Shown: positions 17,070-26,630, counted from the stretch's first letter. The stretch is 64,000 bases of DNA from Cystobacter fuscus DSM 2262 (GCF_000335475.2 NZ_ANAH02000064.1:496001-560000); one strand, 5' to 3'. The notes: generated by a model from the letters alone, not told the origin. Made by a program: numbers and translations.

Positions 17070-17585
17070 ATGCTCGAGCCTCTCAGCCTGCATATCGGCC
17101 GGTTCCATCGGGAGCGGACGGAGTACGAGCGGACGCTGCCCCCCGCGCTACTGGTGTTCACGCCCGCGATCGGGGCGGAGCGGGTGCCGGACGATGCCGA
17201 CTCGGACCGTCAATTCCGCACCCTGAGCCATGTGTCCAAGCCCATGATGGGGGTGGGCGAGCCGGTGGTGTTCCCGGTGATCAAGACGCGGGAGAATGCG
17301 TTCGGCCGTGGCATTACGGTGGGACGAACGGGCAACAACGACGTGGTGCTCGAAGATGGTACGGTGTCGCGCTTCCACGCGTGGTTCCAGCGTGAGAGCC
17401 AGGGGGGCTATCTGCTCACCGACGCGGGCTCGAAGAACGGCACGTTCGTGGAGGGGGTTCGCCTGCTGCCACGGCGCGCGTGTGCCCTGAACGACGGAGC
17501 GCGCGTGCGCTTCGGTCATGTGGAGCTGACGTTCTATCTGGCCAGTGGCTTCACGAAGGTGCTCGCGCGGCGACCAGGTCCGTGA
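17070..17585 (+). CDS. FHA-domain protein
   Basis: 171 aa. The first 75 residues are of unknown type; residues about 85-160 form an FHA domain with GRGITVGRTGNNDVVL, then TVSRFHAWFQ, then DAGSKNGTFVEG: the conserved GR, S-x-x-H and N-G residues that bind phosphothreonine are all present. The protein should read Ser/Thr kinase output. It lies just ahead of a PP2C phosphatase gene, so kinase target and phosphatase may act together. I chose the ATG at codon 12 of the open frame. Confidence 0.85.
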   Translation: MLEPLSLHIGRFHRERTEYERTLPPALLVFTPAIGAERVPDDADSDRQFRTLSHVSKPMMGVGEPVVFPVIKTRENAFGRGITVGRTGNNDVVLEDGTVSRFHAWFQRESQGGYLLTDAGSKNGTFVEGVRLLPRRACALNDGARVRFGHVELTFYLASGFTKVLARRPGP

Positions 17586-17657
17586 GCTTGTCAGCCCTCG
17601 CGGGGGCTTCGTAACGTAAGATGGGACCCCTCGACGAGGGAGCAGGGAGCGTTCGCG

Positions 17658-18929
17658 GTGCCATTGACCACAGAGGCGTTCGGCCTGACGGATGTGGGCC
17701 GGAAGCGGCAGCACAATGAAGATGCGATGCTCGTGGACGCCCCGCTTGGCCTGTTCATCGTGGCCGATGGCATGGGCGGCCACGCGGCGGGCGAAGTGGC
17801 CAGCTCGCGCGCCACCGAGGTGGTGCGCCAGCACATGGTGTCCAACCGCCATCTGCTCAAGGACCTGAGCACCAACACGAGCCAGGACGCGCGCAACGCG
17901 GCCCAGGCGCTGATGGAGGTGGCCATCCAGCGCGCGTGCGCGGACATCTTCCGCATGGCCCTGTCGGACCCGTCCAAGCGCGGCATGGGCACCACCTTCG
18001 TGTGCCTCGCGGTGAGCGGCAACAAGGGCGTCATCGGCCACGTGGGCGACTCGCGCATCTACCTGGTGCGCCATGGCCAGTGCCACCGGCTCACCGAGGA
18101 TCACACCCTGGTGGCCGCCCAGCTCAAGGCCGGCACCATCACCAAGGAACAGGCCGCCACCTCCCAGTACCGCAACGTCATCACCCGCGCGGTGGGCATC
18201 CAGGAGTCCGTCCAGGTCGACACCCTCATCGTCGATCTCTTCCCGGGCGATCTCTTCCTGCTGTGCTCGGACGGCCTGCACGGCTACCTGGACGATGACG
18301 AGGTGCTGCCGCTCGTGCAGGGCTCCACCCCGGTGGACCTGCCCAAGCGCTTCGTGGATCTGGCCAACGAGCGCGGAGGCAAGGACAACATCACCGCCGT
18401 GGTGGTGAAGGTGTCCGGCGAGGGCACGCTGGAGGCGGAGACGAGCGAGGCGCAGAGCCGCATGGAGGCGCTGCGCAAGATTCCGCTCTTCCGCCACCTC
18501 ACCTACAAGGAGCAGACGGCGGTGTTGTCCATCGCCACCACGCGCACCTTCCCCGCCGGCCGGGAGATCGTCGTGGAGGGCCAGCCGGGCGAGGAGCTCT
18601 TCGTCGTCATCCGCGGCCGGGTGGTCATCGAGAAGAGCGGGGTGGAGATCGCCGAGCTGCGCCCGGGCGGGCACTTCGGGGAGATGGGCCTCATCGACAA
18701 CGCCCCCCGCTCGGCCACCGTGCGAGCGGTCGAGCCCACCCGCACCATGGTCATCTCCCGCTCGGATCTCATGGGGTTGATGAAGCGCGAGTCCATCCTG
18801 GCGGTGAAGATGCTCTGGAGCTTCGTGCAGGTGCTGTCGGATCGTCTGCGAGCCACCAACTCGGAGCTGAGCGAGGCCCGACAGGAACTGGCGGTGGCCC
18901 AGGCCATCCAGCCCTTCGCCGAGGAATAG
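17658..18929 (+). CDS. PP2C Ser/Thr phosphatase fused to cyclic-nucleotide-binding domain
   Basis: 423 aa with a GTG start after AGGGAG. Residues 6-260 are a PP2C phosphatase with the metal-binding motifs DVGRKRQHNEDAM, VADGMGGHAAGE (D37), GMGTTFVCLAV, GHVGDSRIYLV, LCSDGLHGYL and GGKDNITAVVV. Residues about 290-405 are a Crp-like cyclic-nucleotide-binding domain with the phosphate cassette FGEMGLIDNAPRSATV, including the Arg-Ser-Ala that holds cAMP or cGMP. A helical tail follows. The fusion suggests dephosphorylation controlled by a cyclic nucleotide. An FHA gene lies upstream and a class III cyclase 3 kb downstream. Confidence 0.93.
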   Translation: MPLTTEAFGLTDVGRKRQHNEDAMLVDAPLGLFIVADGMGGHAAGEVASSRATEVVRQHMVSNRHLLKDLSTNTSQDARNAAQALMEVAIQRACADIFRMALSDPSKRGMGTTFVCLAVSGNKGVIGHVGDSRIYLVRHGQCHRLTEDHTLVAAQLKAGTITKEQAATSQYRNVITRAVGIQESVQVDTLIVDLFPGDLFLLCSDGLHGYLDDDEVLPLVQGSTPVDLPKRFVDLANERGGKDNITAVVVKVSGEGTLEAETSEAQSRMEALRKIPLFRHLTYKEQTAVLSIATTRTFPAGREIVVEGQPGEELFVVIRGRVVIEKSGVEIAELRPGGHFGEMGLIDNAPRSATVRAVEPTRTMVISRSDLMGLMKRESILAVKMLWSFVQVLSDRLRATNSELSEARQELAVAQAIQPFAEE

Positions 18930-19025
18930 GGCCCCCGGGACAACTCCGGGCCGGAATGAAAGGCCCGGAATGTCCGTTGGCAGGCCGGTCGCGGGGTGAA
19001 CGTCCCCGCGCCGTCCGCCCACACC

Positions 19026-21995
19026 ATGCGCAAATGGCTCGTCATAGGTCTGGCCTTCGCCATGCTGTCCGTGGCGGTGGCGGTGTTGTGGCCTCGGTCC
19101 GGCGTCCCGGCGTCCACCGGGAACGCGGGGGCTCCCGCGATCCGCGCGCTGCCCGAGTTCGAGCCGGTGGAGGTGTCCTCCGGCGCTTCCGAGGGGCTCA
19201 CCCTCACCGGGCGGGTGTTGGATCCCTCCGGCCGGCCCGTGCCGGACGCGGAGGTGTCGCTTGCCGCGAGCGCGCAGAAGACGCTCACCTCGGTACGCTG
19301 TGACGAGTGTGGACAGGCGCTGCTGGCCTGTCCGGCGCGCGAGAGCGGCATTCACGCATGGGCCTTCTTCGAGCAGGCCCGGGGTTTTCTCCAGGCCCGG
19401 GCCAGCACGCGCACGGACGCGCAGGGCCGCTTCCGCTTCGATCATCTCGTCGGCGTGTCCTTCTCCGTGTGGGCCCGGGCCGGGGGCTTCGGTGCCGCCC
19501 TGCGCGAGCGCGCGGCCCCGGGGGAGCCGGTGGACTTGTACCTGTCCTCGCCCCGGAGCATCGGCGGGCAGGTGGTGGACGACGCGGGCCGGGGCATGCC
19601 GGGCGCCCGGGTGTACGCGGTGTCGCGCAAGGTGCCCGTGCCGTCCGAGGCGGTGACGGGTCCGGATGGCTCCTTCACCCTGTCCGGCCTGGGCGAGGGG
19701 CCCTTCTATGTCGTGGCCTCGGCCCAGGGCTTCCTGCCCTCGGTGGAGCACCAGGTGGAGGCGGGTCCGCGCCCCGTGCGCTTGCGCCTGGAGCCCTCGC
19801 GCACCCTGGAGGTGCACGTCACCCACCAGGGCCGGCCCGTGGAGGCCACGGTGCGGCTGCGGGCGGATCACCTCGCCCGTGAGGCGCGCGCCGAGCGCGG
19901 CGTGGTGCGCTTCGAGGACCTGTACCCGGACTCGCTCGTGGTGTCCGCCGAGGCGGGAGCGCTCGGGGCCGAGCCGCGCACCCTGACGCTCAGCGAGCGC
20001 CTCACGCAAGTGACGCTCGAGCTGGAAGAGGCTGGCACGCTGCTCGTCACCGTGGTGGACGAGGCCGGGCAGCCGGTGCCCTCGCCGACCCTGATGCTGC
20101 GCACCTCCCGTGGCCCCCTGCCCATCCACACGCAGAAGCCGCAAACGGGCGCGCTGGTGCAGTTCGGCCCCCTGGCCGTGGGCGACTACGTGCTGGAGGG
20201 CAAGGCCCCGGGCTACCAGGACGCGCAGCTGCCCGCTCGCGTCAAGCCGGGCGAGACGACGTTGGAGCTGGAGATGTCGCGCGCCACGCTCATCTCCGGC
20301 CAGGTGTTGGATCAGTACGGCCGGCCCGCGCCCAACGTGTCGGTGCTGGTGCAGCCCACCGGGGACGCGGTGCTCGCGGACGAGGAGGGCCACTTCTCGG
20401 CGCCCGTGCCCACGCCGGGCCTCTACGAGCTGCACGCGCACCACTCCGAGTGGGGCGGCGGACAGGTGAAGGCGACGGCTCCGGCCGAGGGCGTGAAGCT
20501 GGAGCTGGAGCCACGCGCGTCGCTGGAGGTGACGGTGACGTCCGAGGGGCGCCGGGTGGAGGGCGCGGACGTGATGTTGTGGGTGGAGAGCGAGGGCATC
20601 TTCCGCAGCGACTCCACCTCGGGCTCCGATGGCGTGGTGCCCATGCGCGGCCTGCCCTCGGGCACCTACGCGCTGGTGGCCACGCACCCGGACTACCTGC
20701 CCTCGCCCCGGCAGAGCGTGGTGGTGGAGGACGGGCAGACGCAGCGCGTGACGGTGTCGCTCGAGCCCGGGGCCGTGCTGCGCGGCGAGGTGGTGGACAC
20801 CCAGGGCGCGCCCATCGCGGGCGCGACGGTGTCGGTGCTGCCCCGCGCGTCCGAGGCGGTGACGACCGATGCCCAGGGGCAGTTCGAGATGCGCGCCCTC
20901 AACCCCGGGCGTCCCTACCTCGTGGAGGCACGGCACCCGGCGTACGACCAGCGCGAGCGCGCGCAGGGCTCGGCCGGTGGCGAGCCGGTGCGGTTGGTGA
21001 TGCAGGCGCGCGCCCTGTTCCGCGGCCGCGTGGTGGCCGAGGACGGCGAGCCCGTGCGCCACTTCCAGCTGGAAGAGCACGAGGTGACGAGCGCGGACGG
21101 GCGCTTCGAGGTGGCGTTGTCCGTCGTGGAGGAGCGCGTCATCGTGTCCCTGGAGGCGCCGGGCTTCGTACCGCTGACGGTGGACAAGCCGGCCCAGCCC
21201 AATGATCTGGGCGATCTGGTGCTGCAGCGAGCGGCCCAGGTGACGGGCCGGGTGCGCGACGAGGGCGGAGGGCCCGTGGCGGACGCGGTGGTGGGGTGTG
21301 ACGCGTGCGATGACTCGGTGATGACGGGGCCGGATGGCAGCTTCACCCTGGCCAGTCCCTCCTTCGTGAGGAAGTTCAACGTCTCCGCGCGCAAGGGGCG
21401 CCTGAGCGCCTCGGCGCCGTTCTCGACCGAGGAGCGCCGCCCGCTGGAGCTGGTGCTCAAGCGCGCCACGCGGCTGTCTGGCACGGTGTACCAGGCCAAC
21501 GGCACGCCCGCCGCGGGCCTCCAGGTCAAGGCCATCAACACGGAGCGCTCGGAGCCGCTGAGCATCGTCACCGGGCCGGATGGGCGCTACTCCGTGGACG
21601 TGGCCCCGGGCAACTACCGCTTCATGACGGGCTCGGAACACGATTTCTCCGGCCAGACCGTGCTGCTCATCCAGGTGGGGGAGGGGGAGCAGCAGGTGAA
21701 CTTCGGGCCCGCTCCCGGCACGAGCCCGTTGACGGTGGTGCTGCAGCCCGGACGGGGCCGGGTGCTCTGGGTCGTCGCCGGGGACATGCGCGGGGTGACC
21801 CGTCCCCAGCAGGAGCTGAACCGGGTGCCCTACGGGCAGGTCATCTTCCAGCCGACGGGCGAGCGCGTCCTCCTGCAGGGCCTCGCTCCGGGGCGTTACA
21901 CCGTCATCTGGGCGAGCCTGCACACCGAAGGAGAGCCCCCCGTGGTGCGCACGGTGGATCTGCCCTCCTCGTCGGAGGTGGTCCTCACGCCCTGA
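19026..21995 (+). CDS. Large carboxypeptidase-regulatory-like repeat protein
   Basis: 989 aa from the ATG that begins RKWLVIGLAFAMLSVAVAVL, a signal or anchor helix; an in-frame GTG 10 codons earlier is possible. The rest is about ten beta-sandwich repeats of the carboxypeptidase D regulatory / CnaB type, each with a TGRVLDPSGRPVPDAEV-like start: GGQVVDDAGRGMPGARVYAV, SGQVLDQYGRPAPNVSVLV, RGEVVDTQGAPIAGATVSVL, TGRVRDEGGGPVADAVVGC, SGTVYQANGTPAAGLQVKAI. Most contain GPDGSF or DAQGQF turns. Such chains form rigid stalks for surface adhesion or protein display. No catalytic domain is seen. It ends 22 bases before the cyclase gene. Confidence 0.85.
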   Translation: MRKWLVIGLAFAMLSVAVAVLWPRSGVPASTGNAGAPAIRALPEFEPVEVSSGASEGLTLTGRVLDPSGRPVPDAEVSLAASAQKTLTSVRCDECGQALLACPARESGIHAWAFFEQARGFLQARASTRTDAQGRFRFDHLVGVSFSVWARAGGFGAALRERAAPGEPVDLYLSSPRSIGGQVVDDAGRGMPGARVYAVSRKVPVPSEAVTGPDGSFTLSGLGEGPFYVVASAQGFLPSVEHQVEAGPRPVRLRLEPSRTLEVHVTHQGRPVEATVRLRADHLAREARAERGVVRFEDLYPDSLVVSAEAGALGAEPRTLTLSERLTQVTLELEEAGTLLVTVVDEAGQPVPSPTLMLRTSRGPLPIHTQKPQTGALVQFGPLAVGDYVLEGKAPGYQDAQLPARVKPGETTLELEMSRATLISGQVLDQYGRPAPNVSVLVQPTGDAVLADEEGHFSAPVPTPGLYELHAHHSEWGGGQVKATAPAEGVKLELEPRASLEVTVTSEGRRVEGADVMLWVESEGIFRSDSTSGSDGVVPMRGLPSGTYALVATHPDYLPSPRQSVVVEDGQTQRVTVSLEPGAVLRGEVVDTQGAPIAGATVSVLPRASEAVTTDAQGQFEMRALNPGRPYLVEARHPAYDQRERAQGSAGGEPVRLVMQARALFRGRVVAEDGEPVRHFQLEEHEVTSADGRFEVALSVVEERVIVSLEAPGFVPLTVDKPAQPNDLGDLVLQRAAQVTGRVRDEGGGPVADAVVGCDACDDSVMTGPDGSFTLASPSFVRKFNVSARKGRLSASAPFSTEERRPLELVLKRATRLSGTVYQANGTPAAGLQVKAINTERSEPLSIVTGPDGRYSVDVAPGNYRFMTGSEHDFSGQTVLLIQVGEGEQQVNFGPAPGTSPLTVVLQPGRGRVLWVVAGDMRGVTRPQQELNRVPYGQVIFQPTGERVLLQGLAPGRYTVIWASLHTEGEPPVVRTVDLPSSSEVVLTP

Positions 21996-22017
21996 GTGAA
22001 GTGCTAGCGTCGCGGGC

Positions 22018-24381
22018 ATGCGCCCGCCCCTCTCGCGCGTCCATGCCCTGCGGCTGCGCAACCGCTGGAAGTTCATCCTGCTGGTGACGGCGCTCGCCAC
22101 CGCAGGCGCGGCGCTCTGCCAACGCCACGGCTGGCTGCGGATTCATGACGCCGAGCTCGCCGCCTATGATCAGGGGCTCACCTTCTTCACCCGCGGCCAT
22201 GAGCGCTCGCGGGACGTGCTCATCGTCGGCATCGACGATCGGACGCTGCAGGGCATCCGCGACAACGCGCGCTACGTGCGCAACTACGGCGTCTATCCGT
22301 ACTCGCGCAACCTGTGGGCCCGCGTCTTCGAGCACCTCATGGACGAGGGCGCCCGCGCCATCGTCTTCGACGGGGTGATGGACGAGCGGGGCACCGACGA
22401 GAGCAATGACCTGGCGCTGGTCCAGGTCCTGGAGGAGCGCGGCATTCCGCTCACCCTGGGCTTCAGCGTCAACGCGGGCCAGCCGCCCCTCCCCCGGGTG
22501 GAGCCCGTCAACCGCTTCCCCCGGCCTCCCGCCCGCGAGGGCCCGTCTCCCTCGCTCCCCGTGGCCGAGCCAGCCGCGGATCCCTTCGCCGAGCCGCAGG
22601 AGCCTCCACCGCTCGCCTCCGAGGACGTGGCGCGGGCGCTCGCGCTTGCCGTGGAACATCCCGGTCTCGGGTTGCCCCCGCTGGTCCAGAAGCCGGGTGG
22701 CAGCGGGCCCCGGCTTGTCCTCCACCCCGTGCCTCCCCTGCCCATGCTGGTGCCCACCGTGCCGGGCTTCGGGCTCGTGATGATGGAGGAGGACGCGGAT
22801 GGAAAGCTGCGCCGCACGCGCTTCGCGTACTCGGATGGGGCCAATACGTACGCCACGCTGCCACTGGCCGCGGCGGTGGACTTGCTCGGCGCCGAGCGGG
22901 TGGAGCTCACGCCGGGCCGGCTGCGCCTCGGTGCCCGGGAGCTGCCCATCAACCTGGACGGCACGGCGGAGCTGGACTTCGGCGGCCCGTGGCAGGAGCG
23001 CTTCCAGGCGATCAGCGTCTACGCGGTGTTGGAGGACTGGGCACGCCGTCGGGAACATCGCGAGCGGGGCACGTCCTTCGTCCCCGTGCTCCCCGAGGGC
23101 ACGTTCCGCGACAAGGTGATCGTCGTGGGCGGCCTGTCGGTGGGCACCAGCGACGTGAAGGCCACCCCCTTCCAGAGCGAGGCGCCCGGGCTCGTCAAGC
23201 AGGCGGTGGTGCTCGAGGCGCTGCTGTCCGGGGGCTTCATCACCCAGGCGCCCTTCGCGCTGTCGCTGCTGCTCACCTGCGCCGTGGCACTCCTGTCCGT
23301 GGCGCTGCTCACGCTCGCGCGCTCGCCTCTCCTGGAGATCGTCTGGCCGCTGGCGCTCTGCTTCGGTTTCTTCCTCTTCACCGGTGTGTTCCTCGAGCAC
23401 GGACGGGTGCACGTGCTCAGCGCCATGCCCATCTACGCGGGCGTGTTCGCCTCCCTGGCGTCGGTGGCCGTCAACCACATGTTCGCCAACCGCGAGCGCG
23501 AGCGGCTGCGCCAGTCCTTCAACCGTTTCCTGGACAAGACGCTGGTGGATCAGCTCGTCGAGCAGCAGCGGCTGCCCTCGCTGGAAGGCGAGACGCGGGA
23601 AATCACCGCCTTCTTCTCCGACATCCGCGGCTTCTCCACCTTCAGCGAGCGCTTCAAGGACGATCCCCGGGCCCTGGTGGCGCTGCTCAACCGCTACCTC
23701 ACCCGGGTGAGCTCGGTGCTCATGGCGCACGGGGCCTGCCTGGACAAGTACATCGGCGACGCGGTGGTGTGCCTCTTCGGCGCTCCCCTGGACATGGCCG
23801 ACCACGCGGTGCGCGCCTGCCACGCGGCGCTCGCCGTGCGCGACGAGGTGGACGCCCTGCGCGCCGAGCTGCGCCAGGAGGGCCTGCCCGACGTCTACAC
23901 CCGCATGGGCCTCAACTCCGCGGAGATGTTCGTGGGCAACTTCGGCAGCGAGCACCTGCTGGACTACACCGCCATCGGCGATGGGATGAACCTGGCCGCC
24001 CGGCTGGAGGGCGCCAACAAGGCGTACGACACGGTCATCCTCATCGGCCCGCGCACCTACGCCCTGGCGCGCGAGCACATCGAGGCGCGCGAGCTGGATT
24101 GGGTGCGGGTGGCGGGCAAGGTGGAGGTGGTCACCCTTTACGAACTGCTCGCGCGCAAGGGCGCGCTGCCCGCCGCCCGGCGAGCCACCGTGGAGCGCTA
24201 CGCCGAGGCGCTCGCGCTCTACCGTGCCGCCTGCTTCGAGCAGGCGGTGCGCGTGCTGGAGGCGGCGCTCGCGGCGGACCCGGAGGACGGCCCCAGCCGG
24301 GCGCTCCTCGCGCGCTGCGCGCACCATGTGTTCCATCCCCCTGCCATGCCCTTCGAGGGCGTGACGAACCTGGAGAAGTGA
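22018..24381 (+). CDS. CHASE2-domain adenylate/guanylate cyclase
   Basis: 787 aa. One N-terminal membrane helix (about 17-34), an extracytoplasmic CHASE2 sensor domain (about 40-400, starting DVLIVGIDDRTLQGI and ending KVIVVGGLSVGTSDVKATPF), three membrane helices (about 410-490), and a class III cyclase domain (about 530-700). The two metal-binding aspartates are in FFSDIRGFSTFS (D536) and DKYIGDAVVCLFG (D580); YTAIGDGMNLAARLEG holds the transition-state residues. A short helical tail follows. It should make cAMP or cGMP on an external cue, plausibly for the nearby PP2C-cNMP fusion. The next gene starts one base after its stop. Confidence 0.93.
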   Translation: MRPPLSRVHALRLRNRWKFILLVTALATAGAALCQRHGWLRIHDAELAAYDQGLTFFTRGHERSRDVLIVGIDDRTLQGIRDNARYVRNYGVYPYSRNLWARVFEHLMDEGARAIVFDGVMDERGTDESNDLALVQVLEERGIPLTLGFSVNAGQPPLPRVEPVNRFPRPPAREGPSPSLPVAEPAADPFAEPQEPPPLASEDVARALALAVEHPGLGLPPLVQKPGGSGPRLVLHPVPPLPMLVPTVPGFGLVMMEEDADGKLRRTRFAYSDGANTYATLPLAAAVDLLGAERVELTPGRLRLGARELPINLDGTAELDFGGPWQERFQAISVYAVLEDWARRREHRERGTSFVPVLPEGTFRDKVIVVGGLSVGTSDVKATPFQSEAPGLVKQAVVLEALLSGGFITQAPFALSLLLTCAVALLSVALLTLARSPLLEIVWPLALCFGFFLFTGVFLEHGRVHVLSAMPIYAGVFASLASVAVNHMFANRERERLRQSFNRFLDKTLVDQLVEQQRLPSLEGETREITAFFSDIRGFSTFSERFKDDPRALVALLNRYLTRVSSVLMAHGACLDKYIGDAVVCLFGAPLDMADHAVRACHAALAVRDEVDALRAELRQEGLPDVYTRMGLNSAEMFVGNFGSEHLLDYTAIGDGMNLAARLEGANKAYDTVILIGPRTYALAREHIEARELDWVRVAGKVEVVTLYELLARKGALPAARRATVERYAEALALYRAACFEQAVRVLEAALAADPEDGPSRALLARCAHHVFHPPAMPFEGVTNLEK

Positions 24382-24382
24382 C

Positions 24383-24967
24383 GTGAGGCCCCAACGACCC
24401 TCCTTCTGGCTGGCCCTCGTGGGCCTGTCCCTCGGCGGCCCGGCCCTGGCCGGCGAGCCCGTCCGCACGCTGTACGTCAAGGCGAAGAACACCCACCTGA
24501 AGGACTCGGGCAGCCCCACCGCGGACACTCTCCGGGTGCTGCAACCGGGCCATCCGGTGAGCTACCTCGGACGCGAGGGCACCTCCTCCTGGCACCGCGT
24601 GTCGGTGGCGGCCGACAAGGGAGCGCTCGAGGGCTTCATCTACCAGGCCAACCTCTCCGCCTCGCCCCCCGCGCTGGAGGTCCTCAGCAAGGATCCGCAG
24701 AAGCCCCTGTCTCCCGAGGCCTTCGCTTCCTCGGGCGCGGCCATCAAGGCGATCGGCCCCGGCACCATCGAGTTCGGCAAGACGCTGGAGCACTCCGAGA
24801 GCGTCCAGCAGCTCATCCACCTGTCGGAGCTGGCCAGCCAGGTGCAGGACGCCGAGGTGGCCGCGTACGCCCGCGCGGCCGGGCTGCCCGAGGTGGTGGG
24901 CTCGGGCCAGGTGACTGCGCCGCGGCCGGCCAAGACCCAGAACAAGAAGCGCAAGGGGAAGAAGTGA
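24383..24967 (+). CDS. Exported SH3-like protein
   Basis: 194 aa with a GTG start right after the cyclase stop. The signal peptide ends GGPALAG. Residues 28-90 look like a bacterial SH3 domain (RTLYVKAKNTHLKDS, VLQPGHPVSYLGREG, WHRVSVAADKGALEGFIYQA), common in peptidoglycan-binding proteins. The remainder is helical and ends with a strongly basic tail (KTQNKKRKGKK). Its stop overlaps the next start (TGATG), so it is translationally coupled to an M48 lipoprotein peptidase, and the two are likely an envelope pair. Confidence 0.8.
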   Translation: MRPQRPSFWLALVGLSLGGPALAGEPVRTLYVKAKNTHLKDSGSPTADTLRVLQPGHPVSYLGREGTSSWHRVSVAADKGALEGFIYQANLSASPPALEVLSKDPQKPLSPEAFASSGAAIKAIGPGTIEFGKTLEHSESVQQLIHLSELASQVQDAEVAAYARAAGLPEVVGSGQVTAPRPAKTQNKKRKGKK

Positions 24968-26010
24968 TGCGCCGCCACCTGATGCTCGTCGCCGTCTGTC
25001 TGCCGCTGTGCGGCTTCGGCTCCTGCTCCCGATTCATCCAGGCGGACCAGCAGGCCAGGCTCCGCGCGAGCGAGATGCGCCAGGAGTGCGTGGCCCTGCG
25101 CGAGCGGGTCATCACCTTCGAGGAGGAGCGCTCGTTTGGAGACGCGGTGAGCGCCCAGTGGGTGAGCGAGGGCGGGGGCCTGACCACCCGGGGCGATCCC
25201 GAGGCGCTGCATGTGCAGCTCAACAAGATTGGCAGGAACCTCGCGGCCCAATCCAGCCGGCCACACCTGCCCTGGGTGTTCGGCGTGCTCCAGTCCGAGG
25301 GCGTCAACGCGGTGAGCGGCCCGGGAGGCTACGTCTTCGTGTCCGAGGGGTTGCTCGCGCGGCTGGACAACGAGGCCCAGCTCGCGGGCGTGCTGGCGCA
25401 TGAGATCGCCCACATCACGGGCAAGCACGCCCTGCACGAGTACCAGGACTATCTCGTGGGCCAGTGCGAGAACTCGGCGAAGGTCGAGGAGGGGAGCGCG
25501 TACCAGGAGGCGACGGCGCAGGCGGTCTCCAAGGCCGGGCAGCGGCTGGGACAGGGGTTCCAGAACCTGTCCCAGGTGCTTCCAGCGAGTACCTTGCGAG
25601 AGGCCTTCGCGCGGGCGGGCAGCAAGGTCAAGGGCTTCGACTTCGACGAGTCGGGCCGGGAGTTCATCCGTGCCGTCACCCGGGGCGTCATCGAGCGCAT
25701 GAACCGCCAGGGCTTCCGCCAGGAGGACGAGTTCGCCGCGGATCTCCACGCGGTGGAGCTCATGGCGGCGGCCGGCTACGCGCCCGGCGAGTACGTGTCC
25801 TTCCTGGCGAAGCTGCCAGAGCGGGGAGGGCTGTCCACGCCCCATCCGGCGAAGACGGAGCGGCAGGTCCGGCTGCTCAAGCACCTGGAGCAGCTGCGAG
25901 CACAAGGGGCGGACCCCGCCTTCACCTCGCCCGTGGATCTGTCCGCCACGAAGGTCGTGCCCCTCCGGGATGAGCTGCTGAACCGACGCGCCCCCACCGC
26001 CACGCGCTGA
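24967..26010 (+). CDS. M48-family zinc metallopeptidase lipoprotein
   Basis: 347 aa. The N-terminus ends in LCGFGSC, a lipobox. The protease motif HEIAH is at residues 145-149 within VLAHEIAHITGKHALHEYQD, with GGYVFVSEGLLARLDNEAQL ahead of it, as in BepA/LoiP-type peptidases. The third ligand is likely the glutamate in DEFAADLHAVELMAAAGYAP near residue 250. Between them lies a longer helical insertion than in LoiP. It probably degrades misfolded outer-membrane or periplasmic proteins. It is coupled to the SH3-like gene upstream and faces the TPR gene at its end. Confidence 0.9.
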   Translation: MRRHLMLVAVCLPLCGFGSCSRFIQADQQARLRASEMRQECVALRERVITFEEERSFGDAVSAQWVSEGGGLTTRGDPEALHVQLNKIGRNLAAQSSRPHLPWVFGVLQSEGVNAVSGPGGYVFVSEGLLARLDNEAQLAGVLAHEIAHITGKHALHEYQDYLVGQCENSAKVEEGSAYQEATAQAVSKAGQRLGQGFQNLSQVLPASTLREAFARAGSKVKGFDFDESGREFIRAVTRGVIERMNRQGFRQEDEFAADLHAVELMAAAGYAPGEYVSFLAKLPERGGLSTPHPAKTERQVRLLKHLEQLRAQGADPAFTSPVDLSATKVVPLRDELLNRRAPTATR

Positions 26011-26050
26011 CTCCTCCGGCGCCACGGATGGGGGCGCGGGCGGACTTCGT

Positions 26051-26374
26051 TCAGCCCAAGGCCTTCTTGGCATTCTTGATGAGCTTTTGAAGTTTCTTGT
26101 TCTTGGGATCGAGCTGAAGAGCTTGCTCCAGATGAATCAAGGCCTCTTCTTCAGCTTCCCCCCGCTCCAGGAAGAACTCACCCAGGCGAGTCAGGGCTTC
26201 GATGTTTTTCGGATCGAGTTTGATGATTTCCCTGAAGACGATTTCGAGATCCTCGAGGATGCCGTCCAGCTCGGGATCATCCTCATCGAGATCAAGAAGT
26301 GTTTCTTCGTGGCTCGCCGCCGCCTTGAACAAACGTTCGATTTCTTTTTGCTTGGGATTGATGTCCTTGGCCAT
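26051..26374 (-). CDS. Small TPR protein
   Basis: 107 aa, cytosolic, highly charged. Helical repeat units are visible in LEDLEIVFREIIKLDPKNIE and the next ALTRLGEFFLERGEAEEEAL / HLEQALQLDPKNKKL: about two tetratricopeptide repeats. Base use is unusual here: the coding strand is near 50% GC with many AAG/GAA/TTC-type codons, much below the neighbours. The start is the ATG beginning AKDINPKQKE; no strong ribosome site is seen. It is transcribed away from coaBC. A protein-protein adaptor role is likely, partner unknown. Confidence 0.8.
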   Translation of the reverse strand: MAKDINPKQKEIERLFKAAASHEETLLDLDEDDPELDGILEDLEIVFREIIKLDPKNIEALTRLGEFFLERGEAEEEALIHLEQALQLDPKNKKLQKLIKNAKKALG

Positions 26375-26630
26375 GGGGCAGGCTATATCTCGATGTGCTT
26401 GGTTGACAACGAAGAAGGGCATGGCCGGATGGGGGCCCTCGACGAGCGCTCCTGGGTCACGGATAGGTCGCGCGGAGCAGGGCGTCGCCCAGCGCTCCCA
26501 ACTTCGACGCCACGCGGCGCTCGGCCCCGGCGCCACGGGCACCTTCCGGGTGCCGCGGGAGGACACTCCCAGGGGGTCCTGGTTCGCGAGAAGGTTGCGA
26601 GCCCGGGCCGTGGCGCGTAAGGAACGCGGC

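Noticed and set aside
17148-22100. A 1650-codon open frame on the minus strand
   Set aside because: It lies antisense to the FHA, PP2C and repeat-protein genes. Its residues (His, Arg, Gly, Ala-rich without domains) are what GC-rich codons give when read backwards.
21985-24528. An 847-codon minus-strand open frame
   Set aside because: Shadow of the CHASE2-cyclase gene; no motif in its translation.
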